From NCBI GenBank assembly GCA_018417955.1, contig JACTVC010000005.1, positions 1,302,001 to 1,366,000 of the forward strand: a stretch of 64,000 bases of DNA, read 5' to 3'. The notes below the pieces were generated by a model that saw only the letters and a program-made list of their open reading frames with translations, was not told where the DNA came from and did not search any database. The DNA is from Laccaria trichodermophora (taxonomy: Eukaryota > Basidiomycota > Agaricomycetes > Agaricales > Hydnangiaceae). Position numbers and translations under genes: made by a program. Positions 35,516-46,164 of this stretch are shown here, one piece after another; position 1 is the stretch's first letter, and the number at the start of each line of letters is the position of its first letter.

Positions 35516-36752
35516 AGCTCGGATCGTTAAGAGGTCGAGTAGACAAAAATTGGTGAAGCAAGAAGGTCTAGCGCAAAAGAAGGAGAGGGTGTTCCAGCAC
35601 CAAGATGAAAGTCGTGAAGAAATCCAAGCGAGAGCTGCCTGCAGTTAGTGAGAGACAGTGGGCAGTAGTCAAAGATAACCACCCCAAGCAAAACAATCGC
35701 TTTTTAAAGCGGCTCAAGGCGAAGTAAGGCCGCAACGTGCCAACCAAGGGTTTCCATTCTTCTCGGCTGTTCGGGGAAAAGGACAATTGTGGTGGAGGAC
35801 AATGGACGACGCGCTTTGTTTGTACATACACTTGTCAGCATATTATCGATCACGTGCAGTAATCGACACAATAATGCCCGCAACTTCCAAGCGCACTATC
35901 AGCGCACCGTAGCCACGCCCTTGTATATTTCTATTATAAAGTACGCTCCGAACGTCTCTAGGCAGCCAAAGCTTCTGTCTTGTCACATATGTGGAAACGT
36001 CGACAGTTACAGTACTTTATCTCAAGGACTTGACTAGCTTCGATACGCCGCTTGGAGATACTACTAGTAGGAGATAGTAAAGTGATATTTTTGTTCTACC
36101 CAAGTCGTCAACACCAAAGATGATAGCGTACAGTAATTTAGGTGAAGACGTAAGAAATTTTTAGTTTCGCCCCAAACGTGGACTACGCAAGGATCACAAC
36201 GCGTCCGCGGACAGTACGCCCCGCCTCGTTTCGTCGGCATTCTCTAGTCGATTTTTAGCTAGTCCGTACCTTGATATTTTCGGAAAACAAACGCGAAGAC
36301 GTGCTTTCGCCCCAAACGTGGACCACGCAAGGATCACAACGCGCCCGGCCCACCGCCTGCCCCCGCCGCCTCGTTTCGTCGGCATTTTCTAGTAGATACC
36401 TTGGCACAAATTCACCACCATGTCAAGACTACTACTAAGTAAATCAGTGGTACCCCATCCATACATCAAAGAAAAAAACCACAAACGACATCGATATCAT
36501 AGTCAGTAACTTAAGTACAACTCCAGGCAACGACGAATGAAAAACAACGATACTAATATTAATGATCATGAATGAATTATTGGTCCTTGGTTCCACCCAA
36601 ACTATGAACTTGAAAGGGGAAAAAAAAGGGAATCCAGAAACCATGAATCCGCGCGGGGAGGGTAATAAATAAAATAATCTTCAAGGTCATAAAAGCACGT
36701 AAAATTTTTGAAATCATCATCCCAACCATTCCATCCCATTTTCACTTTTCAT
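35516..36752. other. Intergenic region, about 1.2 kb, holding a direct duplication
   Basis: Upstream of the tetraspan gene and downstream of the Ser/Thr-rich surface protein. It contains the direct repeat at 36165-36400 listed separately, and AT-rich 3' flank from about 36400. No coding frame is supported. Confidence 0.45.
36165..36400. repeat. Two direct copies of a ~95-bp sequence, 140 bp apart
   Basis: TTTCGCCCCAAACGTGGA begins at 36165 and again at 36305. Each copy continues with ACGCAAGGATCACAACGCG and ends with CCGCCTCGTTTCGTCGGCAT. Copies differ by a few substitutions and a small GC-rich indel in the middle. A short GAAGACGT precedes both. They are noncoding and more GC-rich than their surroundings. 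Confidence 0.85.
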
Positions 36753-38598
36753 TCACCCCTCATAAGCAGGCGGCGCAGCCCCCGCCGGCCTCTGCACCCC
36801 ACCCCCCCTCGTCGGCTCCTCATACCGTCCCCCATCCAAATGAACAATCGCAGGCTTCTCCCCCCCAAAATTAATCGGTCGTCCCTTCCCATCATAAGCA
36901 GTAGTCGCATCCGCCGTACTCGGGTAATTATTCACAGCAGCCGAAGAAGAAGACGCAGCGGCATCCTCAGGTCCCAAATTCGATACCTGTAATACCCTTT
37001 GTTCTTGTATACTAACCGGACTTCCTGATCGATTGGCGTTGTTGTATACGGGATCGGATGTTTGTTGTCGGTGTCTCGTCGCGGCTCCCGCTACGCCCAT
37101 GACGGGGATGATACCTGGGATGGGTGCAGCGTATGCCCCGCCGCCTGAAGAAGACCCGCCCCATGAGGTCCCAGCTGAGCTCGTGCTAGTAGCATGCGAA
37201 AGCGCAGAAGGCTGCACATATCCCTGTCCTTGTCCAGGAGGTACGTATCCCTGTCCTTGACCGTACCCTTGTCCTTGACCAGCCGCATATCCCTGTCCTT
37301 GCCCGCCAACATACCCTTGTGAAGGATACCCTTGTCCAGCCTGCGCATACCCCTGCTGTCCCCCCTGCGCATACCCGTATCCCTGCCCAGCACCAGGCGG
37401 TAAATTCTGCGGCGCATATCCCTGTCCTTGGCCCTGATACTGCCCATACCCCTGCTGCTGAACAAGCGGCGCAGCCGAGCCCGACGAAGAAGGCCTCGAA
37501 GCCGTACTATTCGTGTTATTCCCACCCGTCGCATTAACCACAAGCTGCGCCGTCTGCGCGCCCGCTCCCGCCCCTAGACCCGCAGCGAGCAACGGGGCAA
37601 GGGACGGGGAGTGGTGGTGTCCTCCACCACCACCACCACCACCACCACCACCACCAGCAGGGCCCTGATAGACAGACTCGTTCCCGTAATTTGTAGGGCC
37701 CTGGAACGTAGATTCGTTCCCGAAACTTGCGAGCGGTGCTTGGCCTTGCGGTGGTGATGTAGGCGGGGAATGGACAGTTGGGTTTGCGAGGGTGTGACTG
37801 ACGGGTGTGTAGTGGTATCCTTGGGTCTGGGACGGGTTGAGGGGGTTGGTTTTTTTAGGGTATCCTTCGTCGTTGTCAAATATGTCGTTGTATCTGGCTT
37901 TCTTTTTACTAAAAGAGAAAAAAAGAAGGTTAGTTGGGTGGTGGTGAGACGGAAGGGAGGGGTTTACATGAAGTACCAGCCTAGCAATACCAGTGCTGCG
38001 AAACCCACAAAACCACCCACGGCACCACCAACGATGGGAGCTATGTTGGTACCATGTGATTGGGTGGATATTGGTGGGGCACTTATCGTCGATGCGGGCA
38101 ACGTGGAGGTGCTAGTGAGTGTGGCAGTAGACACGCTGCCATCTGACATGGTGGTATACGATTGAGAGGTTATAACAGTTGGAGGAGGAGTGGTGACGCT
38201 GATGAAGGTGGATGTCACGGACGATGGTGTGATGCTGACCTGTCCAGCTGGAGTGGTACATGACGAGCCATAGAACGTGGCGATCTGCGTAAAGGGAACT
38301 TGGACGGTTATAGTGACAGGTGCATCAATGGTGGAGGTAAATCCTAAATGAAATGAATGATCAGGGCATACGAAGCTGGGGGCTATGTGGGCTACGTACC
38401 TCCTACTGTACGGTGCGTCGTGAAGGAACTTGGGACGCAGGAGGAGTTTGTGTTGGTGGGAGCAATACATGTGGTGAGGGTGATGGTGGACACGGTAGGT
38501 GGCGCGGTAGTGATGATATGAGTAACTGTAGTGGATAGACTGGCGGAGGAGCCGACAGATGTGGTTGTGAGTGTAGGGCTTGACACGCAGGTGGCCAT
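36753..38598 (-). CDS. Ser/Thr-rich single-pass surface protein with Gln/Gly/Tyr repeat tail
   Basis: Layout of a Wsc/Mid2-type wall sensor: an outer Ser/Thr-rich region, likely O-mannosylated, then one membrane span, then a long cytosolic tail. Exons: 38598 down to about 38400 (MATCVSSPTLTTTSVGSSAS), about 38343-37968 ending in the membrane segment, and about 37905-36753. Before the span comes GTNIAPIVGGAVGGFVGFAA, then LVLLGWYF, then KKKARYNDIFDNDEG, a basic stop-transfer followed by an acidic patch. The tail has PPTSPPQGQAP, a run of 12 Gly and 3 His, then many GQGQGYx units resembling prion-like low-complexity domains, ending PAGAAPPAYEG. The start ATG at 38598 is not a strong signal peptide; an alternative upstream exon is possible. 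A shorter paralogue lies immediately upstream. Confidence 0.75.
37205..37450. repeat. Degenerate minisatellite coding for Gln-Gly-Tyr units
   Basis: Repeated TATCCCTGTCCTTG-type units (plus-strand reading) encode GQGQGY / GYxQGQ motifs in the cytosolic tail of the surface protein. The units are imperfect and of varying length, typical of slippage-prone coding repeats. Confidence 0.8.
37622..37656. repeat. CAC microsatellite coding for polyglycine
   Basis: A run of CCACCA units on the plus strand. On the coding minus strand it reads as GGT/GGTGG and yields about 12 Gly followed by three His. Confidence 0.8.
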
Positions 38599-39232
38599 GG
38601 CGTGTGCAGAGGCGCGCCGACGGGAAAGGTGAAGATATAAAACCAACAAGGCAGTGAAAGGACAAATGTAACACAGGCACACCAACGTGAGAAATACGCC
38701 GCAAGAGTATAAATCAGGAAACAAGTCCGAGAAAACACTGCAATTCTTACCTTTTCAGCTGAAAGATTCAGGGCAGAGGAACAACCGTTGCCTCGCGTTT
38801 TTATGAAGACGTGGCAGTGCCGACGACGACAAAGGCAATGACGCGCTGAAGCAAGCCCCAGGTAATTTAGAAATTAGAGAGCGGGGCTCTATTTCTCCGA
38901 CCTCGTTCTCACCGTGATGATTACCCTTGCGCCGCAACACACGCCCCAACCAATTTCAATGGCTTTCTTCCCTCGAGCGGCAACTAAGCCCTATATACTT
39001 CCATGTCAACCCACCCAATCAACTCCCAATATCGCTCACTTCCTCGACAACACTCGGCAACTAGCCAACTCTTGGCATTTGAAATAACACCATGTTCCAA
39101 ACCGATAATTACTCCGATTCTGTAAGGTATGCCATAAAGTCCGCGATGGATAAGAGATGCGTATCAGAGGATGCAAGGTTGAGAAACCATGAGAGGTCGT
39201 CACAGGTCGTAGCGTAGGATCCGAAAATCAAA
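38599..39232. other. Spacer between the two surface-protein paralogues
   Basis: Should contain the promoter of the 36.7-38.6 kb gene and the 3' end of the next. Short minus-strand frames (38755-38949, 39109-39387) are not convincing. The second partly overlaps the paralogue in another frame, so its tail may once have been longer. Confidence 0.4.
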
Positions 39233-40109
39233 TCAATCAAGAACCATCCGTCTCCCCTGCCCACTATCATCCACCTCCAACCTATCCTTCCGCCCTCCAA
39301 CACCAACAGGCCCATAAGCATACGGATCATTATTAACACCGGGTCCAGTTCCAGGCGCGTTCCACGCATTATTATCATCACTATCAAATATCATGTCCCA
39401 CCTCTTCCGCCGTCTTCTACAAAAACCATCAAACATAAAACATAAATAAAACACGAAAAGCAAAAAAAAAAAAAAAAAGGAAAGGCACGCACATAAACCA
39501 CAAAGTCCCAAACACAAGCAACCCCAACCCCGCCAAACCACCAAACACCCCACCCACAATCCCACCAACATTCTTCCCCGTCCCACCCGTCGTCTTGGGC
39601 TGGTTCGTCTGCAACGACGCCGGCAAAACGGTGCTGACGATATACTGCGTCGACACCTGTCCATTGTTCGGGTTCGTCACTATCACCACGCTCGTCGTTG
39701 TCGATGCTTCAGAGGGGAGGGAGGTGCTGGTGCTAAGGGTGCTGCTGCTGCATGAGCTGTTGAGGAATGTAGTTGTTTGGGTTGAAAGGACGTCGATTGT
39801 TGAGGTGCCGATGGTTGTTAGTGTCGTTGTTCCGCCTATATTACATTTTGTTAATCCTCTAGAACGAAAGAGTAGAAGGGCAAACGCACCAGGGATAGTG
39901 CTAGTCACCGTAGTAACCACAGGTGAACACGCCGCCGCGCTCGCAGACGCACCACCACCACCACCACCAGCAGAACAAGGATGGGTACTCGTTATAGTCG
40001 TTACGCCAGGAGATAAAGTAGACACCACTGTAGATGTGAACGTCGAGAAGCTCTGCGACGTCGCGACGGTCGTCTGCGTCGCCAGCGAGGTCGAACATGC
40101 CGCGGCCAT
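39233..40109 (-). CDS. Ser/Thr-rich single-pass surface protein, shorter paralogue
   Basis: Same layout as its neighbour. An ATG at 40109 begins MAAACSTSLATQTTVATSQS. The outer region is dense in Thr/Ser (VVSTLSPGVTTITSTHPC, VTSTIP) with a Gly/Ala stretch. After an intron near 39840-39890 it continues TTTLTTIGTSTIDVLSTQTT. Before the span is KNVGGIVGGVFGGLAGLGLL, then VFGTLWF, and after the next intron RRRKRWDMIFDSDDNNAW. The basic-then-acidic RWDMIFDSDD matches ARYNDIFDNDEG of the neighbour, which supports a tandem duplication. The cytosolic tail is only about 50 residues and lacks the GQGY repeats. Function is inferred to be surface sensing or wall anchoring; no catalytic domain. Confidence 0.7.
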
Positions 40110-40657
40110 TTTTGGTTCGTTTGGATGTTACGAGCACGAGAGACCCTTTTTCAAGTTCCAAGTTCCTAGCCACCTATTGGAAATTGGAAAGAACGTCAAG
40201 GGTCAGGGTAGGAGTAGGAGGAGGAGGATGAATGAACACACTATCAAACTCTAGCTTGCTTTTATTTTTCTTGTTTGCGTGATGGCGGTGAGGAGTCGCC
40301 GCCGAACAGAAGCGTTGCCGTGATTGATGATGGCCATCGACGACTACGAAAAGAACAGAGGCTGTGCTGCCGGTGAAATTACCTTGTGTGGTCAAAAACA
40401 AAATCCATCCATTAATTCTGTCAAAACCAGGTACTACATGAAGTGTAAGGGGTACTTGAGAAGCTGTTCGACCTGGTATACGTATAAGATAAAAGATAGA
40501 TAAGTAAGACCCAAACCACCAAACCACCAAAGAAAAAGAAAGGAAAGGTATACTGTTGAATAAAATAAAAACGCAAGTAATAGGTTGTCGACCATTTCGA
40601 TAATGGCCATTCATTATAGTCTTCGTTGCTCTTGTCTTGTGTTGAGGGAGGGAGGGG
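40110..40657. other. Spacer upstream of the shorter paralogue
   Basis: About 550 bp. The minus-strand frame 40174-40794 overlaps the next gene in another frame and has no domain. AT-rich sequence with no repeat of note. Confidence 0.4.
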
Positions 40658-41464
40658 TTAGCTCGAATGCGAATACGGTGCCTCCAAAAACGTCTCCGTC
40701 TGTCCAACATTCGAAAAATCATTGGCGTCTTCCCAATCTTCATCCTCCTTCTCCCTCTCCTTCGTCGGAGTATCCTCCGTCTTCTCTTCCCCACTCGACG
40801 AATTAGTCGTCGTCGTCGTCAAACCCAACGTTACCGACGCATCCTCCTCAGACTTCGTTTTCCCCTTCTCCTTCTCCTTCCCCTGCCTATCCCTATGCGA
40901 CACCTTCCTCCACAACTGCTTCCCAGCCCCCTTCACCATCCTCCCAAGCACCATCAACGGATCATCAACACCCTCCCCCTCCACAGCCTTCTCACTAACC
41001 TTCAAACTCCTCAACCGCCTCTGCTCAACCTGCCGTCGCTTATGCTCCTCCATCTCCTCCTCAGTCCACATCGGATGAACCACACTCTCCTTCGCCGTCG
41101 TGGGTGAATGCGATTGCGAAAGAGGCGCCCCCGTAGTAGTACCCCCCCTCCTCCTCCTAGTAAGCTGCGTCCGCGCAGCCATCCCAAGCGGCGCCGTCGA
41201 CCTCCTCTTCCTAGGCGCCAACTCAGGCAACGGCGCGAATTTGATGGTGAGGTGATGTATAGGCAGAGAAGAACACGATGCGCTCGTTGGCGTGGACGTA
41301 GATGTGGATGAGTCTTGTTGGATCCCTGTAGGCGAGGAGGTTTGTGACGAGTCCAAGGATGAGGATAAGGAAGAGGGGCCTTCTTCGGTGGATGAGGGTG
41401 GTGTGGATGTGGGTATCGAGACGGTGAGTGGGGGTGAGGCATTGGTTGCGATCTCCAACGACAT
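40658..41464 (-). CDS. Conserved hypothetical basic/acidic protein
   Basis: Single exon, 268 aa, from the ATG at 41464 (MSLEIATNASPPLTVSIPTS); the longer open frame starts at GTG. Order: a Ser/Thr/Pro-rich leader; a compact conserved-looking core (IHHLTIKFAPLPELAPRKRR, STAPLGMAARTQLTRRRRGG); a charged helical segment (MWTEEEMEEHKRRQVEQRRL); VDDPLMVLGRMVKGAGKQLW; a Lys/Glu-rich stretch; and an acidic end (EDEDWEDANDFSNVG). The FAPLPE...RKRRSTAPLG motif looks like the conserved part of a basidiomycete-wide family of unknown function, which is my recollection. No membrane span or signal. The arginine cluster suggests nuclear location or nucleic-acid contact. Confidence 0.75.
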   Translation of the reverse strand: MSLEIATNASPPLTVSIPTSTPPSSTEEGPSSLSSSLDSSQTSSPTGIQQDSSTSTSTPTSASCSSLPIHHLTIKFAPLPELAPRKRRSTAPLGMAARTQLTRRRRGGTTTGAPLSQSHSPTTAKESVVHPMWTEEEMEEHKRRQVEQRRLRSLKVSEKAVEGEGVDDPLMVLGRMVKGAGKQLWRKVSHRDRQGKEKEKGKTKSEEDASVTLGLTTTTTNSSSGEEKTEDTPTKEREKEDEDWEDANDFSNVGQTETFLEAPYSHSS

Positions 41465-42282
41465 GGTTTGGTCTTGGGACACGAGATCGGTATTAGATTG
41501 GATTGGATGGCGCGGTGGTGGTGGTGGTGGGCGTTAACGATGTGGACGACGATAGCCGCCCCGCGTTGTCGCTAACGAACCAATCGTAGTAGGTGGGTTA
41601 TGGATCAATTTTTGAACGGGGAGCGCTGCTCTTGCGGTTACGACAGACGAAAGAAAAAATTAACAAGGAAGGAACGTAAGTTTGTGTGTGAAGTTGGCCA
41701 ATGCCAATATTCAGTGAATTTCAAAAAAAAAAGGGCAGTGCCGAATTGGCGAGCGCGGCTAACTTGGATGTTCAAGAAAAAGTGAAGAGCAAAGGGGCGA
41801 TAATTGGGTTCAGGGTAACATGAATCCAGTGATGATGGATTTCGTGTCAAGCTTGGCAACACAACTGCCTTGTTTACAAAAAACGAACACAACCCAAGTC
41901 TTCTCACGAACTCCTAGAAAATACTATTTCGGCGCTTGGGACTACATAAAAAACAGCGACGGAACAAATTTCATAAAACCAATTGTCTGCAGGGTCTGTA
42001 TATGTATCCACCGCTGACATTTAACAGTTGCAGGAACATTCAAGTGCTCCCTCGCAACCTCCTTTGCACGGCGGGTTCGTGTATTGAAGTAGGCGGGAAG
42101 CTGAACCAAGTTCTGTGAGACCGCGTTCAAAGCGACGGGAAGGGTGAGGCGTCGTGTTTGCCAATATGTCGCGTTTCGATGGATGCGAAAAGCGTGGCCG
42201 GACGGGGGCCGGGGATCCAACGGCAAATATCATGCAAGATGCACAAGTCAGCGGGCCTTCCAGAGGACGAAACGGAGATCGA
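41465..42282. other. Intergenic region between the basic protein and UPF1
   Basis: About 820 bp containing the upstream region of the hypothetical protein and the UPF1 3' flank. Short frames on both strands (41638-41907 minus, 42144-42407 plus) show no domain. Confidence 0.45.
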
Positions 42283-45200
42283 TTAGAACACCGTCACTCC
42301 TGACTGCGTGCCAGCGTATTGTGACTTCATATCGTCCAAATCACCAACATCATCCTGGCTCTTGTAATCGTACTGAGACAAACTCCCAAGATCGCTGGCA
42401 CCAGTGACGGAGGCAGATCCAAACGAGGTGCGGCGTCGAAGACGATCACTTTGCGAGTAAGCGATGCTGCTTCCTCCACCGATGACACTGCTATTGTCCG
42501 TGACGTTTGGTCCCACGTCCTGGGACACGATCGATGACGCATAGCTGTACGTGCTGCGTTTTCCACCGTTGACTCCACGAGGAATACCAGGCCCAAACGG
42601 TCCTGGGGCACTGAACATGGGGAGGCCCGAGGAGTAAGTGGCTTGAGAACGGAGCGATTGGACATCAGACGGAATATAGCCAAGGGCATCGTGTGTACGG
42701 TAGAAGCTCGCATCAAAGCGACTTGGAGTACCAGAGCGGCGGCTAAGAGCTTTAAAGGGATCAGAAAACATCTACGTCATTGAATACAACAACTTACGAT
42801 CCGAGAGCATTGGTCCGTTGGATCCAGGAAGGTAATCACGGGCGTTCGTTTCGTGTCGGCGGAATTGTTCCATGGATTTGCCCAGTGAGCGGCGAGGTTT
42901 GCTAAACTGAATCATACTGGGTTGCAAGTTGCTCAACGGCCCCTCAACCAAAGTGTTCTTCTCTTTGTAGTGAGTGAGAAGATAATGCCATAGAGGATGC
43001 TGTGAGGCAGTCAAGGTCAAATCACAAAAGTGCAAGTGAGGATGACAAAATACCTTGCTCAAAACTTTCGGGTTCCCTAAGATGACAACTCCATATTTAG
43101 CTCGGGTGAGGGCGACATTCAACCGCCTGGGGTCATTCAAGAACCCAATCCCTTGATGCTCGTTGCTTCGGACACAGCTGAGAATGATGTAATCCTTCTC
43201 TCGGCCTTGAAAAGCATCGACACTGGCAACTTCGATTTCCTTGTACAAGTCTTTCTTCAGCGACCCGTTGAACTGCATATAGTTGACAATATAAGAGCGT
43301 TGACCCTCGTATGGCGTCACCACCCCAATTTGCCCAGGAACAACACCAGATTTGAAAAACTTGGTGACGATCTTCTCCACGTTCGATGCCTCGGTCCTAT
43401 GTTATGGGTCAACAACTTGCGACAAAAGAAGGGAGAATTGGGACGAGCCTATTCAAGAAAGAAGTTCCACTGCTAGAGATCTCTTCTTGACCAAGATTCT
43501 GATAGAAGAACATGGGAGTATCAGGAGCTGGCCACGGGAAGTCGACGTTCTTCCTCAGACGTTCAGGCGCAGTGACACCATTCTGCAAAGTTCCCTCGTA
43601 AAACATGTTTGACGGGAACTCGGATAGGCAAGGGTGCATGCGATATTGAACCTGGAGACGGATAGGCCTGTTGCCAAGAACGACGAGACGTTCGAAAAGA
43701 GATTGTGTCAGCCCAGCACGAGCGGCTTTCTTGTTCATGATGACAGGACCAAGTTGCTGTGGAAAACAATCAGCAGCATATACGAAGGTGTATAATAATT
43801 AAACATACTTGATGATCTCCAACAAGTACAACCTGCTTACAACCAAGTACCAAAGGAATCATACACTCTACATTTCAAAATCTGTAAGCACGATATACTG
43901 AGCGTCAAGATGGAGTCATACCTGGCTCAGCAGCTTGAGTAGCTTCGTCAATGAGAACCGTCCTGAATTTAAGCTTGCTCAACCTCGGATCGCCAGCTCC
44001 GACACAAGTGCAACAGATAACATCAGCAACGCCCAAAATCTCCTTCTCGCACTGCCTGATCAACGTCTTATACTTCCGTTCATCGTTGCTGCTCAGCTCT
44101 CCCTGTTCCGTCTTCAACATGATGAGCTTCTGTAGCTCCACATGGACGGTGCTATTCGCGACTTGTTGATGCAAAGTCAAGAATCCAACACTCGAATCGA
44201 GAGCCTCTCGGGACTTTGCAGTCAAACGGACAACCTTGAGCCCAGTGGAATGGATTTTCTCCGTAAGTTGATCTACAGCGACGTTCGATGGCGCACAAAC
44301 GAGAACCTGACCCGGATTCATCTTTGCAAGATGGTAAACGATGGAAGCGGAAGTCACGGTCTTGCCGGTGCCAGGAGGGCCTTGAATCAAACTGATAGGC
44401 TTTTGAAGCACACTTTTGACCGCATACATTTGGGAATGATTGAGCTCGGGCAGTCCAGGGGCGGAAAATCGCTTAGGCATTTGCGTCCTAAGAGATTGCG
44501 GTTCAAGCTCGTGTCCGAGGAGTTTGTGATACTACAGTAGTAAAGACGATCAACAAACGAAGGAGATGGTAGGACAACGGTGAAACTCACGATATAGCCG
44601 CTGACACTCTTCTCATCGACTGCAAACGTCTTCATCGCAAGTTGCATTCTGTCGAAGCTGGTTGATTTCCATACAAAATCTGCCGCAAAATTGTGGGTAC
44701 ATTCCGAAGGAACGCCCTCAGTCCTTCGCAATTCTAACCCAATCTCATCGGAAACATCTAATGAACTCGACTGTGAAGAGATTCAAAACGAAAAGTTACG
44801 AGTTTGCTCACTGTTGGGAATCTTGATAACATGCCCAATGCCCTCCCAGGCCTTGTGAAGCTCACCCTGATACCTCAACCTTAGTTCATCACCGACGGCA
44901 AGCCTAACCTCCCCACTCTCCAGCTTTGGAAGACAGAACCAAGCGACTCGCTTCTGATTCAAACCTAAATCCCACCGGACAGTGATATCAGTCTGCGTTT
45001 GGCTCTCCTTCAGCTTCTTGTCATAATCTGCCTCAATCTTGACAAGAGGGCCGAAGATGTTCTGATACTGATATGCATCCTCGTAGCGTACCAGAATTGG
45101 TTGAGGCTCATCATCGACGCCCGGCTTCTCGAGATCCTCCAGAGTGGCATTGGCATTGTCACGCCAGAGATCTTCTAGACGATTAATTTGATTGAACGAT

Positions 45201-45982
45201 ATTTGGCGGGACCGGAGCTGCTCAGTTTCACTGGGCGGCTTGACCAACCACGACAGGAAAGAACGATCGTCAATCAGAGGAGCCCAAAGAGATGCATTCC
45301 ACTGAATATCTTTTGATATCGCAGCGCAGGGTTGCCTATAGATATGGCTGTGTTATCGTGTATCTTATTTTAAAAAGGAGTGACTCACCGACACAGCAAC
45401 ACTACAACGGTGTCACTCTTTGCTGGTATAAAGCCCAGCATGAATACATTTTTGCTGCCGCAGTTGTAACACTCCGGGGTAGTTTCACCCAAGGGGCTCT
45501 CTGCGTGCAAAATGACTTCCTTATGCTTGGCGCGCACAAGATGGTTAACGATATGGGATGCTGAAGTGTTTCCGCGTGAATTGCAGAACCATTTGGAACA
45601 GACGAGACATTTAACGACGGAGGCAGGGGAATGGATGCCACAGTAGCTGTTAGATATTAGATAAGAACTCTCAATACCCGAAGGATTAGACTTGCCTGCA
45701 GGCATGAGGGGGCAAATCGACGGCGGCTTCGTCCTTCAAATCATCGAGTACAGCATCGAAATCCTCGTCAATCGTACTGCGCTCTTGACTGTGGGTATGG
45801 TGTTGGTGGGTGTGCCCATTACCAGCAATTCCTTCGTTATACTCTGAGAGGGATAGGTGGGACAGATCGACCGAAGCATTGTCTTGAGTGTTGGCGGTGT
45901 AAACAGAAGAGTTGTCGTCGACAACACCTATGCCTCCGTAGGATGAAGCAGAATCGTATTGAAAATTGTCAAATGAATCCAT
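42283..45982 (-). CDS. UPF1: UPF1/NAM7 superfamily 1 RNA helicase
   Basis: ATP-dependent 5'-3' RNA helicase at the core of nonsense-mediated mRNA decay; acts in the cytoplasm with Upf2 and Upf3. An ATG at 45982 begins [20 protein letters not shown], an acidic leader. The Upf2-binding CH zinc domain follows ([33 protein letters not shown]). Then the 1B region ([20 protein letters not shown]) and the helicase: motif [10 protein letters not shown], Ib-region [16 protein letters not shown], motif [13 protein letters not shown], motif III LVGDHQQLGPV, motif [22 protein letters not shown], motif [16 protein letters not shown], motif [19 protein letters not shown]. The tail has SQ dipeptides ([23 protein letters not shown]), the sites phosphorylated by Smg1-type kinases in other species. 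At least nine exons. It diverges from the HNH gene with 182 bp between start codons. Confidence 0.95.
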
Positions 45983-46164
45983 GATGGAAGTAAACAGAGG
46001 AAAGAGAGTTGGTTCAAGAGCAAACGTCGAATGCTAAACCAAACTTGACGCCTGCTGACTCGGACGATCACAACGACCGTCACCGACGCAGCCGCAAAAA
46101 CACCTCGACAACACCTCGACCTTTCATTTTTTATATCAACTATGCCTTAGCTTTTACATTGAAT
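45983..46164. promoter_or_regulatory. Divergent promoter of UPF1 and the HNH_2 gene
   Basis: Only 182 bp separate the two start codons, so the two genes must share or overlap their core promoters. No clear TATA box is visible on either side. Confidence 0.6.

Noticed and set aside
39595..40254. 219-codon plus-strand frame with many Val residues
   Set aside because: It is the complement of the Thr/Ser-rich surface-protein gene; Thr/Ser repeats on one strand give Val-rich frames on the other.
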